Shown here piece after piece: positions 1 through 8,708 of a DNA stretch of 64,000 nt. The stretch's first letter is position 1, and each line of letters starts with the position of its first letter. The stretch lies in assembly GCF_018917145.1 (NCBI RefSeq), contig NZ_JAHLOD010000001.1:62001-126000 (forward strand). Reading direction: 5' to 3'. Both the position numbers and the translations under genes were made by a program. Below the pieces are notes generated by a model. It worked only from the letters and a program-made list of their open reading frames with translations. It had not been told where the DNA came from and made no database searches. This DNA comes from Clostridium bornimense (lineage in GTDB: Bacteria; Bacillota; Clostridia; Clostridiales; Clostridiaceae).

Positions 1-270
1 TAATATTTTAAATACTTCCTTTGACACTTCTACATATCTACCATACCTCACTGGTAAAAAAACACCGTTAGGACATAACACCTTTGCCTTATATATAGGC
101 ATTGCTGATCTTACCCCATATTTTCTTGCTTCATAAGAACATGTAGAAACTACACCTCTTTCCGACTTTCCTCCAACAATTACAGGTTTTCCTTTCAGCC
201 TTGGATTATCCGCTACCTCCACTGCTGAAAAAAAGGCATCCATATCTACGTGAAGAATTACCCTATCCAT
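1..270 (-). CDS. dinB: DNA polymerase IV, 5' part only
   Basis: Y-family translesion DNA polymerase, which copies past damaged template bases. Only the first 90 codons are present and the gene runs off the left edge. The N-terminus reads [18 protein letters not shown], with the two metal-binding aspartates of the DVDMDAFFASVE-type palm motif. It continues with KPVIVGG and the conserved [13 protein letters not shown] segment (steric gate and finger region), and then a PVRYGRY motif. The start is the ATG at 268-270, followed at once by the family's first strand. It is divergent from the germination gene at 535. The family call is secure; regulation cannot be judged from a fragment. Confidence 0.93.
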   Translation of the reverse strand, partial: MDRVILHVDMDAFFSAVEVADNPRLKGKPVIVGGKSERGVVSTCSYEARKYGVRSAMPIYKAKVLCPNGVFLPVRYGRYVEVSKEVFKIL

Positions 271-534
271 ATTTTCACCTCATATTAAAGAATCACTTTA
301 CCTTTATACCCTTTTTATCTAATTTGCTACTTGTAATCTTTCTAACTAGTTCATAAATTACACTTACCGCTTAACTCTTATAAGCATACCTATTAATCTA
401 AAAGCACTTCCACTTAGAGTTATTATACATATTTTTATCTCTCGATACAATAAATCAATATATTATTCTTTAGTATATTTATTTTTTATTTGTGGATACT
501 ATTTCTAGTATAAAAAAGAAAGCGGTGACGATAT
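271..534. other. divergent intergenic region
   Basis: This is the 264-bp AT-rich stretch between dinB (left) and the germination gene (right). It must hold both promoters. I see the strong ribosome binding site AGCGGTGACG just before the ATG at 535. I see no convincing sigma-F or sigma-G promoter, hairpin or open frame. Confidence 0.5.
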
Positions 535-1950
535 ATGAAATTTTCATCAGAGTTTGAGAAAAACGTTTCTGAAATTCGTTCTAGGCTCCCCCTAGAAAAA
601 AGTTTTGATATATTAGAAAGAAATATCACAATTCATAATAAAAAAGCATATCTTATCTTCTTAGATGGATTAACAAAAGATGATGCCCTAAGATCACTTA
701 TGAAATCAATATACTTCCTAAAAGAAGATGTATTCAAAAATCTAAAAACATCAAAAGATTTTATAGAAAAAGTTATTCCTAATATTGAAGTAGCAGAAGA
801 AACAGATTTTGATAAAATAATCACTAGTCTTCTCTGTGGTCAAACTATTATGTTAATAGAGGGATATAATTCTGCAATTGTATTAGATATTCGTACTTAT
901 CCAGCTCGTGGACCTGAAGAACCAGATAAAGAAAAAGTACTACGGGGTGCTCGTGATGGATTTGTAGAGACTATAGTTTTTAACACAGCTCTTATACGCC
1001 GTAGAATAAGAGATACAAATTTAACTTTTGAAATGACAACTATAGGCTCATCATCAAAAACTGATGTAGCTATAGCATATATGAGTAATCTTGTAAACAA
1101 AAAAGCATTAAGTACATTAAAAAAGCGTTTAAATTCCTTAGAAGTAGATGCTTTGACTATGGGCGATGAAAGTTTGGTAGAATCTCTCAATTCTAACAGT
1201 TGGTTTAATCCATTTCCGAAAGTAAGGTACACTGAAAGACCTGATGTAACAGCAGCTCATATACTAGAAGGTAAGATTATATTATTAGTGGATAATAATC
1301 CTACAGCAATGTTAATTCCTACTTGCATATTTGATTTTTTTGAAAATATTGAAGATTATTATTTTCCATTTCTCACAGGAAATTATTTAAGAATAATAAG
1401 AAATTTTATATTTATTTCTCAAATTTTTATTACTCCATGCTATCTCTTACTAGTTCAATATGAGAACATGTTACCTACGTCGATGAGGTTTTTGCTACCA
1501 TCAACTTCTTATACAGTTCCACTAATATTTCAATTTCTATTATTGGAATTAGGTATCGATGGTTTAAAATTGGCATCTTTAAATACTCCTAGTTCACTGG
1601 GAATGTCTTTATCAGTTATAGGCGCTCTACTTTTAGGAGAATATACAGTAAATACAGGATGGCTTATACCGGAGACAATTTTATATATGGCTATAGTTGC
1701 TCTAGCAAGTTTTACGCAACCAAGTATCGAATTAAGCTATGCTATAAAATTTCTTAGACTTATGATATTAATTTTCACTAGTATATTTCACATTTGGGGA
1801 TTTATTATAGGAATTATATTATCAATAATAATTTTAGCCTCTACCAAAACTTTAACTGGCGAATCATATCTTTATCCATTAATACCATTTGACGGACCAG
1901 CTCTTAGAAAACTATTATTTAGATCTAGAATTAAATCTAATAAATCTTAA
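535..1950 (+). CDS. GerA-family spore germination protein, SpoVAF-like
   Basis: Membrane protein of the GerA A-subunit family, which acts in the spore inner membrane in germinant sensing or signal amplification. It has 471 residues. A soluble N-terminal half of about 280 residues contains RTYPARGPEEPDKEKV and RDGFVETIVFNTALIRRRIR, the wording typical of the SpoVAF branch. A C-terminal half (about 283-450) carries five or so hydrophobic segments with a LIPFDGPALRKLLFR tail. The gene stands alone: no B or C germinant-receptor subunit and no spoVA genes flank it, and a hairpin follows the stop codon directly. Spore-specific expression is expected from the family but I did not find the promoter. 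It could equally be an orphan GerAA or GerKA; the SpoVAF preference rests on the motif wording only. Confidence 0.85.
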   Translation: MKFSSEFEKNVSEIRSRLPLEKSFDILERNITIHNKKAYLIFLDGLTKDDALRSLMKSIYFLKEDVFKNLKTSKDFIEKVIPNIEVAEETDFDKIITSLLCGQTIMLIEGYNSAIVLDIRTYPARGPEEPDKEKVLRGARDGFVETIVFNTALIRRRIRDTNLTFEMTTIGSSSKTDVAIAYMSNLVNKKALSTLKKRLNSLEVDALTMGDESLVESLNSNSWFNPFPKVRYTERPDVTAAHILEGKIILLVDNNPTAMLIPTCIFDFFENIEDYYFPFLTGNYLRIIRNFIFISQIFITPCYLLLVQYENMLPTSMRFLLPSTSYTVPLIFQFLLLELGIDGLKLASLNTPSSLGMSLSVIGALLLGEYTVNTGWLIPETILYMAIVALASFTQPSIELSYAIKFLRLMILIFTSIFHIWGFIIGIILSIIILASTKTLTGESYLYPLIPFDGPALRKLLFRSRIKSNKS

Positions 1951-1981
1951 AAAGCTGCTGCACTTCTGTGCAACAGCTTTT
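1950..1981. terminator. bidirectional terminator (family B hairpin)
   Basis: The arms AAAAGCTGCTGCAC and GTGCAACAGCTTTT surround a TTCT loop with one C-A mismatch. A and T runs flank it, so it can end both the germination gene (+) and uraA (-). Its right arm read in reverse, AGCTGTTGCAC, is identical to the left arm of the hairpin at 31531. Confidence 0.85.
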
Positions 1982-2023
1982 AAGATTAAGTATACAATTT
2001 TTCACATACAATAGAACTTAAAT

Positions 2024-3301
2024 TTATGATACTTCCTTTTTCTTTGGAAGAATTAAATTTAACGCAATTCCTACTATAGTAGATAAAGCAATCGTATCAA
2101 TTGTTACTGGTATTGCTCCTATGTTAAATTCTAAAACAGTTTTTCCTATTCCTAATATCATAATTACTGAAACTATGATTAAATTTCTTTTATCTGCAAA
2201 ATCTATTTTATCATCAACAAATATTCTAAATCCAGATGATGCTATTATTCCAAACAATAATATTCCAACACCACCAATAACAGGACTAGGTATATTTTTT
2301 ATAAGTGCTGCTACCGGACCAATAAAAGACATTATTATAGAAAGAACTGCTGCACCACCAATTACCCATACAGAATAAACTTTAGAAATAGCCATAACTC
2401 CTATATTCTCTCCATATGTAGTATTTGGAGGACCTCCTACTAACCCTGCAAAAGTTGTAGCTAATCCATCACCTAAAATAGATCTATGTAATCCAGGATT
2501 CTTTGTAAAATCTCTTCCTACAACACTATTAACTACATATAAATGACCTATATGTTCTGCTAATGTAACAAAAGCTATTGGTGCCATTATAACTACTGCA
2601 TTTATTGAATCTTTATTGAATTTTGGCAACATAAATTGTGGCATTTGAAAAATTGGCGCATTTACTATTTCTTTTATTGCTTCTTCTGGAACTATTCCAA
2701 CTACAAAGGATAAAACATATCCAGATATCATAGCAATAAGTATTGGTATAACTGAAAGAAATCCTTTAAAATACGTAGTACCTATTATAGCAATTGCTAA
2801 AGTAACTATTGCCACTAAAATAACTAATGGTCTATTTTCTACTGGTGAGGACAATGAAAAGCCTGCCATTTCCACAGCAGTAACTGCTAATGATAATCCA
2901 ATCAAAGCTACTACTGATCCTACAACTACTGGCGGTAAAGCTTTATCAATCCACTTAATTCCTACTAACTTTATAATTCCTGCTACAATAATGTATACTA
3001 ATCCTGCTGCAATTACTCCAGATAACATTACTGGTGTTGAATATTTGTCTTTAACTAAAATAATAGCTCCTATAAATGCAAAAGACGAACCAATAAAAGA
3101 TGGTATCTTACCTTTTGTTGCAAATATATATAGTAATGTTCCAATTCCTGAACAAAATAGTGCCATAGCTGGTGGCAATCCTGTAAGTTGTGGTACTAAT
3201 ATTGTAGCACCTACCATAGCAAATAAATGTTGCAATGATAACGGAATCGTTTTAAGGATTGGTAATTTTTCTTCTACATCAACATAATCTTTTTTATCCA
3301 T
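2024..3301 (-). CDS. uraA: uracil permease (NCS2 family)
   Basis: Proton-coupled uracil importer of the inner membrane. It has 425 residues from the chosen start and about 12-14 hydrophobic segments, with the NCS2 signatures QHLFAMVGATILVPQLTGLP near the N-terminus, VTLAEHIGHL and GLVGGPPNTTYGENIGVMA (substrate-binding TM8-TM10 region). The start is set at the ATG at 3301 because AAGGGGAAAATC precedes it; an upstream ATG (3319) would overlap pyrR. It follows pyrR by 10 bp and shares its attenuated transcript, so uracil uptake should fall when UMP is plentiful. It ends at the bidirectional hairpin at 1950-1981. Confidence 0.95.
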   Translation of the reverse strand: MDKKDYVDVEEKLPILKTIPLSLQHLFAMVGATILVPQLTGLPPAMALFCSGIGTLLYIFATKGKIPSFIGSSFAFIGAIILVKDKYSTPVMLSGVIAAGLVYIIVAGIIKLVGIKWIDKALPPVVVGSVVALIGLSLAVTAVEMAGFSLSSPVENRPLVILVAIVTLAIAIIGTTYFKGFLSVIPILIAMISGYVLSFVVGIVPEEAIKEIVNAPIFQMPQFMLPKFNKDSINAVVIMAPIAFVTLAEHIGHLYVVNSVVGRDFTKNPGLHRSILGDGLATTFAGLVGGPPNTTYGENIGVMAISKVYSVWVIGGAAVLSIIMSFIGPVAALIKNIPSPVIGGVGILLFGIIASSGFRIFVDDKIDFADKRNLIIVSVIMILGIGKTVLEFNIGAIPVTIDTIALSTIVGIALNLILPKKKEVS

Positions 3302-3311
3302 GATTTTCCCC

Positions 3312-3845
3312 TTATTCATATATACTTACTAAATCTTTATTATCTATTTCAACAAGAGATACTTTTATCATCTCATGCCTAGAAGTTGGTATATTCTTTC
3401 CAACATAATCAGCTCTTATAGGAAGTTCTCTATGCCCTCTATCAACTAACACAGCTAATTGTATAGAATTAGGTCTTCCAACTGCTATAATAGCATCAAT
3501 TGCTGCTCTAACAGTCCTTCCTGTATAAAGAACATCGTCTACTAATATAACTTTCTTATCTCTAACTTCTACTCCTAAATCCATATTTTCTATTGAACTA
3601 TCACCTAGAAAAGTATTTACATCGTCTCTATATAATGATATATCAACATCTCCAACGGGAATTCTATTTCCTTCAATAGTTTCTATAAAGTTGGCAATTC
3701 TATTAGCTAAAGGAACACCTTTTCTCTTTACTCCAATTAAAACTAAATCATCAGTTCCTTTATTTTTTTCTATTATTTCATGAGAGATTCTTTTTAGTGT
3801 TCTTCCTATTGCTTTTTCATCTAGAAGTTCTGCTTTCAAATTCAT
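3312..3845 (-). CDS. pyrR: PyrR, pyr attenuation regulator and uracil phosphoribosyltransferase
   Basis: UMP-responsive RNA-binding protein that binds pyr leader RNA and promotes termination. The family also has uracil phosphoribosyltransferase activity (uracil + PRPP to UMP). It has 177 residues, the usual length. The PRPP loop is [13 protein letters not shown], preceded by [11 protein letters not shown]-type sequence, and the basic [14 protein letters not shown] segment matches the family's RNA-contact region. The ribosome binding site is GAGGTGATTAA before the ATG. It is the first gene of a pyrR-uraA operon whose leader (3881-3968) contains a PyrR-type binding loop and a terminator, so it should control its own synthesis and that of the permease. 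No other pyr biosynthetic gene is in the window. Confidence 0.96.
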   Translation of the reverse strand: MNLKAELLDEKAIGRTLKRISHEIIEKNKGTDDLVLIGVKRKGVPLANRIANFIETIEGNRIPVGDVDISLYRDDVNTFLGDSSIENMDLGVEVRDKKVILVDDVLYTGRTVRAAIDAIIAVGRPNSIQLAVLVDRGHRELPIRADYVGKNIPTSRHEMIKVSLVEIDNKDLVSIYE

Positions 3846-3880
3846 TTAATCACCTCAAAGTAATATTTTATAAGTTAACT

Positions 3881-3968
3881 AAAAAAGCCTACTTCTCACG
3901 AAGTAAGGCATTAATATACAAACCTATAATTATGTTTCACTAGCCTAACCTTGTGACCTCACGGGATC
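3881..3968 (-). promoter_or_regulatory. PyrR-controlled attenuator leader
   Basis: Read on the minus strand, GATCCCGTGAGGTC (3966-3953) matches the PyrR recognition loop pattern UCCnGnGAGG. Downstream is an intrinsic terminator, GCCTTACTTC-GTGA-GAAGTAGGC followed by six T (3909-3881). GTTAGGC between them (near 3943-3950) could pair with GCCTTAC, the terminator's 5' arm, apart from one mismatch, giving the expected antiterminator. Established model: UMP-bound PyrR stabilises the binding loop, so the terminator forms. Confidence 0.88.
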
Positions 3969-3990
3969 AATTAAAGATTAATTCTAATGT

Positions 3991-4019
3991 ATTATATCAA
4001 ATCTTCTCTACGTCATCAA
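3991..4019 (-). promoter_or_regulatory. sigma-A promoter of pyrR-uraA
   Basis: TTGATG (4019-4014), a 17-bp spacer, then a perfect TATAAT (3996-3991). The -35 hexamer overlaps the TGA stop codon of the pseudouridine synthase gene (4018-4016), so promoter and upstream gene end are interlocked. Transcription would start about 20 bp before the PyrR loop. Confidence 0.85.
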
Positions 4020-4927
4020 GTATTTCCTAATGCTTGTAATACTTTTTGAAATTCCTTTGGCACATCACTAGTAAATTCCATATATGTACCTTTGGTAGGA
4101 TGTATAAAACCTAGTTTAGCAGCATGAAGCATTTGTCCATTGACTTTAAACTTCTGCTTCTTATACCCATATACTGGATCTCCTACTAAAGGATGACCTA
4201 TTGATGCCATATGAACTCTTATTTGATGAGTCCTTCCAGTTTCCAAAGTGCATCTTACCATTGTATTACTCTTAAATCTCTTTTCTACAGAATAATGAGT
4301 AACAGCCCTTCTTCCACCTTCTACAATAGCAATCTTTATTCTCTCTTTGGGATCTCTAGCTAATGGTTTATCTATTGTACCACTATCACTTTTTATTACA
4401 CCTTCTGTAATAGCTACATATTCTCTAGTTATAGAATGCTTTTTAAAATCCTCACTTAATTTCATATGTGCAAAATCATTTTTAGCTATTACTAGTATTC
4501 CCGAAGTATCTTTATCTATTCTATGAACTATTCCCGGTCTTACAACACCATTTATACCAGACAAATCTTTACAATGATATAATAATGCATTTACTAAAGT
4601 TCCAGAATAAACCCCAGGAGCTGGATGTACAATCATACCTTGAACTTTATTAACGATTATTATATCATCATCTTCATATAATATTTCTATTGGGATATTT
4701 TCTGGCTTAATAGTGCCCTCAACAGCATCAGGAAACTTAACTTCCACTATATCATTTTCTTTTAATTTATAGTTACTTTTTCTTACACTATCATTTACTT
4801 TTACTAAATCTTCTTCAATAATATTTTGAAAAAAGCTTCTTGATTTATCGCTAAATATAGTTGTTAGGAATTTATCCAATCTACTATTATTGTATTGTTC
4901 ACTTACTACTACTCTTTCTTCTTTCAT
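4016..4927 (-). CDS. RluD-family 23S rRNA pseudouridine synthase
   Basis: Converts uridine to pseudouridine in large-subunit rRNA (RluA/RluD family; the exact sites cannot be told from sequence). It has 303 residues. An N-terminal S4 RNA-binding domain (about 13-70, NSRLDKFLTTIF) is followed by the catalytic domain with HRIDKDTSG at 135-143, whose Asp138 is the expected nucleophile. Other family motifs are VVNKxxGMIVHP and CTLETGRTHQIRVH. The ATG at 4927 has an AAGGAAG ribosome binding site and overlaps the end of lspA by 29 bp, the lspA-rluD order usual in Firmicutes. Its stop codon lies inside the pyrR promoter. Confidence 0.93.
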   Translation of the reverse strand: MKEERVVVSEQYNNSRLDKFLTTIFSDKSRSFFQNIIEEDLVKVNDSVRKSNYKLKENDIVEVKFPDAVEGTIKPENIPIEILYEDDDIIIVNKVQGMIVHPAPGVYSGTLVNALLYHCKDLSGINGVVRPGIVHRIDKDTSGILVIAKNDFAHMKLSEDFKKHSITREYVAITEGVIKSDSGTIDKPLARDPKERIKIAIVEGGRRAVTHYSVEKRFKSNTMVRCTLETGRTHQIRVHMASIGHPLVGDPVYGYKKQKFKVNGQMLHAAKLGFIHPTKGTYMEFTSDVPKEFQKVLQALGNT

Positions 4928-5372
4928 CTATTTCTTCCTTTATAACATATAAAATTAAAAATCCTGCTCCTATACATACCAATACATCAGCCACATTAAA
5001 AATAGGAAAAGTATATTTATTATAATAATGTAACTTAAAAAAGTCTATAACATATCCTTGAAAAAATCTATCATACATATTTCCTAATGCTCCTGCAATT
5101 AGAAAAGACAATGATAAATCAAAGATTCTATTTTTCTTTCTATATTTTAATAGTACCACTGTCATTAAGATAACAGCTATTAATGAAACAAAAGCTAACA
5201 GCATCGTCTTAGTTGAAAGCATAGAAAAAGCCGCACCAGTGTTTTCATAATACTCTAATGAAAATAGACCTTTTATAATTTGCTTTTCGTAACCTCCACC
5301 TAAAGCATCAAATGCCATTACCTTTGTAACTCTATCTAAAATAAAGCCTAAAACTATTATTATTAACTCCAT
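4899..5372 (-). CDS. lspA: lipoprotein signal peptidase (signal peptidase II)
   Basis: Membrane aspartyl protease that removes signal peptides from diacylglyceryl-modified prolipoproteins. It has 157 residues from the ATG at 5372, chosen for the GGGGGAA ribosome binding site; a longer frame (to 5411) would overlap yteA. Four membrane segments are visible. Family motifs present are ENTGAAFS (43-50), GALGNMYDR (94-102) and FNVADV (125-130). The catalytic pair is Asp110 (YVIDFF) and Asp129 (NVAD), 19 residues apart as in characterised LspA. It is co-transcribed with yteA upstream and the overlapping pseudouridine synthase downstream. Confidence 0.95.
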   Translation of the reverse strand: MELIIIVLGFILDRVTKVMAFDALGGGYEKQIIKGLFSLEYYENTGAAFSMLSTKTMLLAFVSLIAVILMTVVLLKYRKKNRIFDLSLSFLIAGALGNMYDRFFQGYVIDFFKLHYYNKYTFPIFNVADVLVCIGAGFLILYVIKEEIDERRKSSSK

Positions 5373-5385
5373 TTTTCCCCCAAAA

Positions 5386-5967
5386 CTACAATGTTCGTTT
5401 ATAATACTCATTACTTATATTATCTAATGGATCCACAACATCACTATAATCAATATCTTCACCAAATTCATATATATTATCAATTTGATTAAAGGATTCC
5501 ACTGATTCATAATATTCTACAGGATTTGGTGCAGCAGTATATTTATCTGCTACAAAAGGTGATTGTTCTTTAAATCTATCAAACTCATTTCTATCCTGAA
5601 ATGAACTAGAATTTTGACATTCCACACAATATTCTGCATAAGGTATAAATTGTAGTCTTTCTTTATTTATTTCTCTGCCACAACTTTTGCATATACCATA
5701 GCTACCATTGTCTATATTGGCAATTGCATTATTAACTTTAGCTAATATTCTATCTTCATTATTTTTTAATGCAATAGATTTAGATGTTTCTGTCACTTCA
5801 CTGCCAATATCTCCTGTATGATTATCATATAGAGACAATTCAGAGAAGTTTTGTGCATCTTCTCCTATTGTCTCATTTTTGTTCATAAGACCTATTATAT
5901 CTTCAATCCTATTTTTTTCTTCTATTAATTTATTTTTAAAATATCTCTTCTCATCATTAGTTAACAT
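5386..5967 (-). CDS. yteA: YteA-like TraR/DksA-type zinc-finger protein
   Basis: Small regulator-like protein of the TraR/DksA family; YteA homologues are conserved in spore formers but their target is poorly known. It has 193 residues. A helical N-terminus (MLTNDEKRYFKNKLIEEKNR) is followed by a C4 zinc finger, Cys93-x2-Cys96 and Cys114-x2-Cys117, in GICKSCGREIN and YAEYCVECQ. The tail (120-193) is acidic, and YteA-type proteins usually have such an extension. It leads the yteA-lspA-pseudouridine synthase group, with AAGGAGTGATTAAT upstream of the ATG. Family assignment is firm; function is not known from sequence. Confidence 0.86.
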   Translation of the reverse strand: MLTNDEKRYFKNKLIEEKNRIEDIIGLMNKNETIGEDAQNFSELSLYDNHTGDIGSEVTETSKSIALKNNEDRILAKVNNAIANIDNGSYGICKSCGREINKERLQFIPYAEYCVECQNSSSFQDRNEFDRFKEQSPFVADKYTAAPNPVEYYESVESFNQIDNIYEFGEDIDYSDVVDPLDNISNEYYKRTL

Positions 5968-6037
5968 AATTAATCACTCCTTATACAATAATATTGTTAT
6001 CTAGTGATTAATTTTTTATTACTCTATAAATTTACCA

Positions 6038-6727
6038 TTACATTTCTGATATCATATTCTTTAAAATATTAGTTGAGTTCTTTATAGCTATATCTTGGAA
6101 CTTATCGTAATCTAAATGTGCTCCATTATCTGCATTATCAGAAATACTTCTTATAACTACAAAAGGTACACTATTTAGATAACATACATGAGCAATACTA
6201 CCGCCTTCCATCTCGCAAGCTATTGCACCAAAAGTTTCTTTAATCCATCTTACCTTGTCAACAGATGCTATAAATTGATCTCCTGTAGCAATTTTACCTG
6301 TAAAGCATTTATGATCTAAAGTACCTTCACAAGCCTTTTTAGCTAATTCTACTAAATTATCATCACATTTAAATTCTAAAGTATCTAATCTTGGTATTTG
6401 ACCTAACTCATATCCAAAATTAGTAGCATCTACATCATGTTGTACTAAAGATGTACCAACAACAACATCTCCAGGGCAAACATCTTTTCCAATACCACCT
6501 GCTATACCTACATTAATTACTTTTTCTACTTTAAAATCATCTACTAAAATTTGTGTACATATTGCAGCATTAACCTTACCTATTCCACATCTAACAACTA
6601 CAATATTTTTATTATCTAATGTACCTACCTTAAAATGCATATCAGCCTTTACTATTTCTTTTTCTACTTTCATAAGATTTAATAATATAGCTAATTCTTC
6701 ATCCATTGCACCTATTATACCTATCAT
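6038..6727 (-). CDS. mtnN: 5'-methylthioadenosine/S-adenosylhomocysteine nucleosidase
   Basis: Cytosolic nucleosidase that cleaves adenine from MTA and SAH, recycling the by-products of methylation and polyamine synthesis. It has 229 residues, the normal length. MIGIIGAMDEEL carries the active-site Glu, VGIAGGIG is the phosphorylase-fold glycine loop, ACEMEGGSIAHVC holds the Met-Glu ribose contact, and SDNAD near residue 197 supplies the catalytic aspartate. It lies 47 bp downstream of divIVA, beyond a terminator hairpin, so it may rely on readthrough or a promoter I did not find. The ribosome binding site is AAAGGAGGATTTAC. Confidence 0.95.
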   Translation of the reverse strand: MIGIIGAMDEELAILLNLMKVEKEIVKADMHFKVGTLDNKNIVVVRCGIGKVNAAICTQILVDDFKVEKVINVGIAGGIGKDVCPGDVVVGTSLVQHDVDATNFGYELGQIPRLDTLEFKCDDNLVELAKKACEGTLDHKCFTGKIATGDQFIASVDKVRWIKETFGAIACEMEGGSIAHVCYLNSVPFVVIRSISDNADNGAHLDYDKFQDIAIKNSTNILKNMISEM

Positions 6728-6751
6728 TTTATGTAAATCCTCCTTTAAGAT

Positions 6752-6777
6752 AAAAAACCACTTAAGGTAAGTGGTTA
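6752..6777 (-). terminator. terminator after divIVA
   Basis: On the minus strand AACCACTTA-CCT-TAAGTGGTT is followed by TTTTTT. The divIVA stop codon (6777-6775) is the first triplet of the stem, so the terminator begins inside the coding sequence. Confidence 0.8.
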
Positions 6778-7446
6778 TTTATCATCTTCTACAAAATAAT
6801 TTTTTACATCTTCTAAGTTAGCAGTAAGCTCAAGTTCTGGAATTGCTTTTACTTCTTCAGCTGCTACTTCCTTAAAAATGTCTTTTTTAGTTTCATTTGC
6901 TTCTTTTTCTTTTATATCATCAGATATAACTTTTGTATCTATTGTTTCTACAACTGTTTCATCTTTTTCATTTGTAGCTATATTATAATTCTTTAAGAAA
7001 TCTTGTTCAAGACCTTTAAACATATCCATTTGAGTTTGTAAGAAATTATTATATTTTGCTCTAAACTTCATAAAGTCTTGTTTTATAACTTCATAATCAT
7101 CATTTATCTTAATTACTTCAAAATTAGCTTTATCTATTATTTTCTTTGCACTTTCATTAGCAGAATTCAAAATCATTTCTGCTTCCTTTTGAGCTACCAA
7201 TTTAGCTTGCTCAGCAGCATTTTGTGCTAATAAAAGCGTATTTTGTATTGTTTCTTCAATTTGCTCATAATGTTTAATTCTATCATTATTAGCCTTAATT
7301 TTTTCTTTTAATGATGAATTTTCTTTATATATAAATTCATAGTCTTCTACTACCTTATCTAAAAATTCATCTACTTCTTCACAATCAAATCCTCTTAAAG
7401 ATTTTTTAAATTCTTTGTTTGTAATATCCATTGGAGTTAATCTCAT
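6775..7446 (-). CDS. divIVA: DivIVA-family cell-pole and septum protein
   Basis: Coiled-coil scaffold that recognises curved membrane at poles and septa and recruits division and sporulation factors. It has 223 residues. The N-terminus, MRLTPMDITNKEFKKSLRGF, is the DivIVA lipid-binding module, with the exposed LTPMDI loop and the basic region after it. A coiled coil covers about 25-150 (rich in heptads, with KLVAQKEAEMILNSANESA), then an acidic tail. It is longer than B. subtilis DivIVA (164 residues) because of that tail. It lies 12 bp downstream of ylmH, the usual sepF-ylmH-divIVA order. A terminator overlaps its stop codon. Confidence 0.95.
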   Translation of the reverse strand: MRLTPMDITNKEFKKSLRGFDCEEVDEFLDKVVEDYEFIYKENSSLKEKIKANNDRIKHYEQIEETIQNTLLLAQNAAEQAKLVAQKEAEMILNSANESAKKIIDKANFEVIKINDDYEVIKQDFMKFRAKYNNFLQTQMDMFKGLEQDFLKNYNIATNEKDETVVETIDTKVISDDIKEKEANETKKDIFKEVAAEEVKAIPELELTANLEDVKNYFVEDDK

Positions 7447-7458
7447 TTCTACACCTCT

Positions 7459-8229
7459 TTAAACATATTTCTTTATTTTCACCTTAATTCTTCCACTTCT
7501 AGTGCTAGATATCACTTCATCTAATTTAAATTTACCATATCCTCTTACTGTAATTACATCATTAATTTTCACTTCTTTACTTTTATCCCTAATATCTAAA
7601 TAATTAATTTTGCAACTACCAGAATTTATAAGATCCACTGCATAATTTCTTGATTTATTACAAATAGAACTAACTATTGAATCAAAACGAAGTGAAGATA
7701 CAATTTCTATTTTTTCTTGAAACTTTTTTTCAAAGTTCTTACATTCCTCTAAACTTAAAGTTTCAATATCACAACTACTATTTTTAATTTTTACTAAGTT
7801 TGATATTATATAGTCCTTTATATCTTCATGCACAACAACTAACCCATAAGACTCTTCTATAATTAAATCACCTAATTTTTCTCTCTTTATTCCTAAAGAC
7901 ATTAGGGCACCTAATATATCCCTATGAGTAACTGATTGAAATTTTATAGAGAACTTAATTTTTATAAGCTCCATTGGATATGGAGTTTTATAAAAATTAT
8001 TAAATGATAACATTGCCCTATCACAATTATCGAATCCCCCAAAATATTCTGCAGCAACTCCCATAGATTCAGCTATCTTTACTATTTCTCTACATAATAG
8101 CTCTGGTAAAAATTCATTACTAAACGTTACAATACCTGACCTGTCACTAAGGTTAATTTTTTCATAAATATTACTTAATACATTTACGTCTTCCCCTAAA
8201 AAATGTTCTAAAAAAGTTTTTTTATTCAC
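7459..8229 (-). CDS. ylmH: YlmH-type S4-domain RNA-binding protein
   Basis: RNA-binding protein of the division cluster; relatives have been linked to ribosome-associated quality control and mild division phenotypes. It has 256 residues. The N-terminal and central alpha/beta domains contain FGGFDNCDRAML and SVTHRDILGALMSLGIKREKLGD, typical of the family. A C-terminal S4 domain runs from about 180 (RFDSIVSSICNKSRNYAVDLI) to 240 (VRGYGKFKLDEV), ending in basic GRIKVKIKKY. It sits 3 bp after sepF with no ylmG gene between them, unlike B. subtilis. Family membership is clear; the cellular role is inferred from homologues. Confidence 0.92.
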   Translation of the reverse strand: MNKKTFLEHFLGEDVNVLSNIYEKINLSDRSGIVTFSNEFLPELLCREIVKIAESMGVAAEYFGGFDNCDRAMLSFNNFYKTPYPMELIKIKFSIKFQSVTHRDILGALMSLGIKREKLGDLIIEESYGLVVVHEDIKDYIISNLVKIKNSSCDIETLSLEECKNFEKKFQEKIEIVSSLRFDSIVSSICNKSRNYAVDLINSGSCKINYLDIRDKSKEVKINDVITVRGYGKFKLDEVISSTRSGRIKVKIKKYV

Positions 8230-8232
8230 TCT

Positions 8233-8697
8233 TTACTCCTCAGAATCTAAAAATCCTCTTTTAGTAGCAAAAGTTTTACCTATTTCTTTTGAAACTTCTA
8301 CATTTGATGGTGATAACACATATACACCTTTTTCTACTTCTTGAATTTCCCCATTTACTGCATAACATGCACCAGATATAAAGTCTAATAATCTTTGTGC
8401 AACTTTAGTTTCTAAATTACTTGTATTTACAACTACTATTCTTCTATTTCTTAAGTCATCACATATTGCAGTTGCTTCATCATAATTATTTGGTTTTGAA
8501 ATAACAACTTTAACTGATGCTGAAGTATGTATATTTACAAGCTTGTTTTCTCCATAAGAATTATTCTTCTTTGTATTAAAAATAATATCTTTTTCTTGAG
8601 AGTTTGTTTCCTCTTCGTTTTCTCTATTCTCTTCCATTTCATCAATGAAGTCATCTTCATCTTCAAGACCAATAATTTCTTTAAATTTGTTAAACAT
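8233..8697 (-). CDS. sepF: SepF, FtsZ-ring anchoring protein
   Basis: Cytoplasmic division protein that tethers FtsZ to the membrane and shapes the septum. It has 154 residues. A short N-terminal helix (MFNKFKEIIGL) is the membrane-binding amphipathic segment, followed by an acidic linker rich in E, D and N (12-45). The SepF core (about 58-140) contains VVISKPNNYDEA, RNRRIVVVNTSNL, AQRLLDFISGACYAV and GVYVLSPSNVEV. Its gene follows ylmE by 11 bp. Since no ftsA is in this cluster, SepF may carry a larger share of FtsZ anchoring here; that is inference. Confidence 0.95.
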   Translation of the reverse strand: MFNKFKEIIGLEDEDDFIDEMEENRENEEETNSQEKDIIFNTKKNNSYGENKLVNIHTSASVKVVISKPNNYDEATAICDDLRNRRIVVVNTSNLETKVAQRLLDFISGACYAVNGEIQEVEKGVYVLSPSNVEVSKEIGKTFATKRGFLDSEE

Positions 8698-8708
8698 AAT
8701 ATCCTCCT

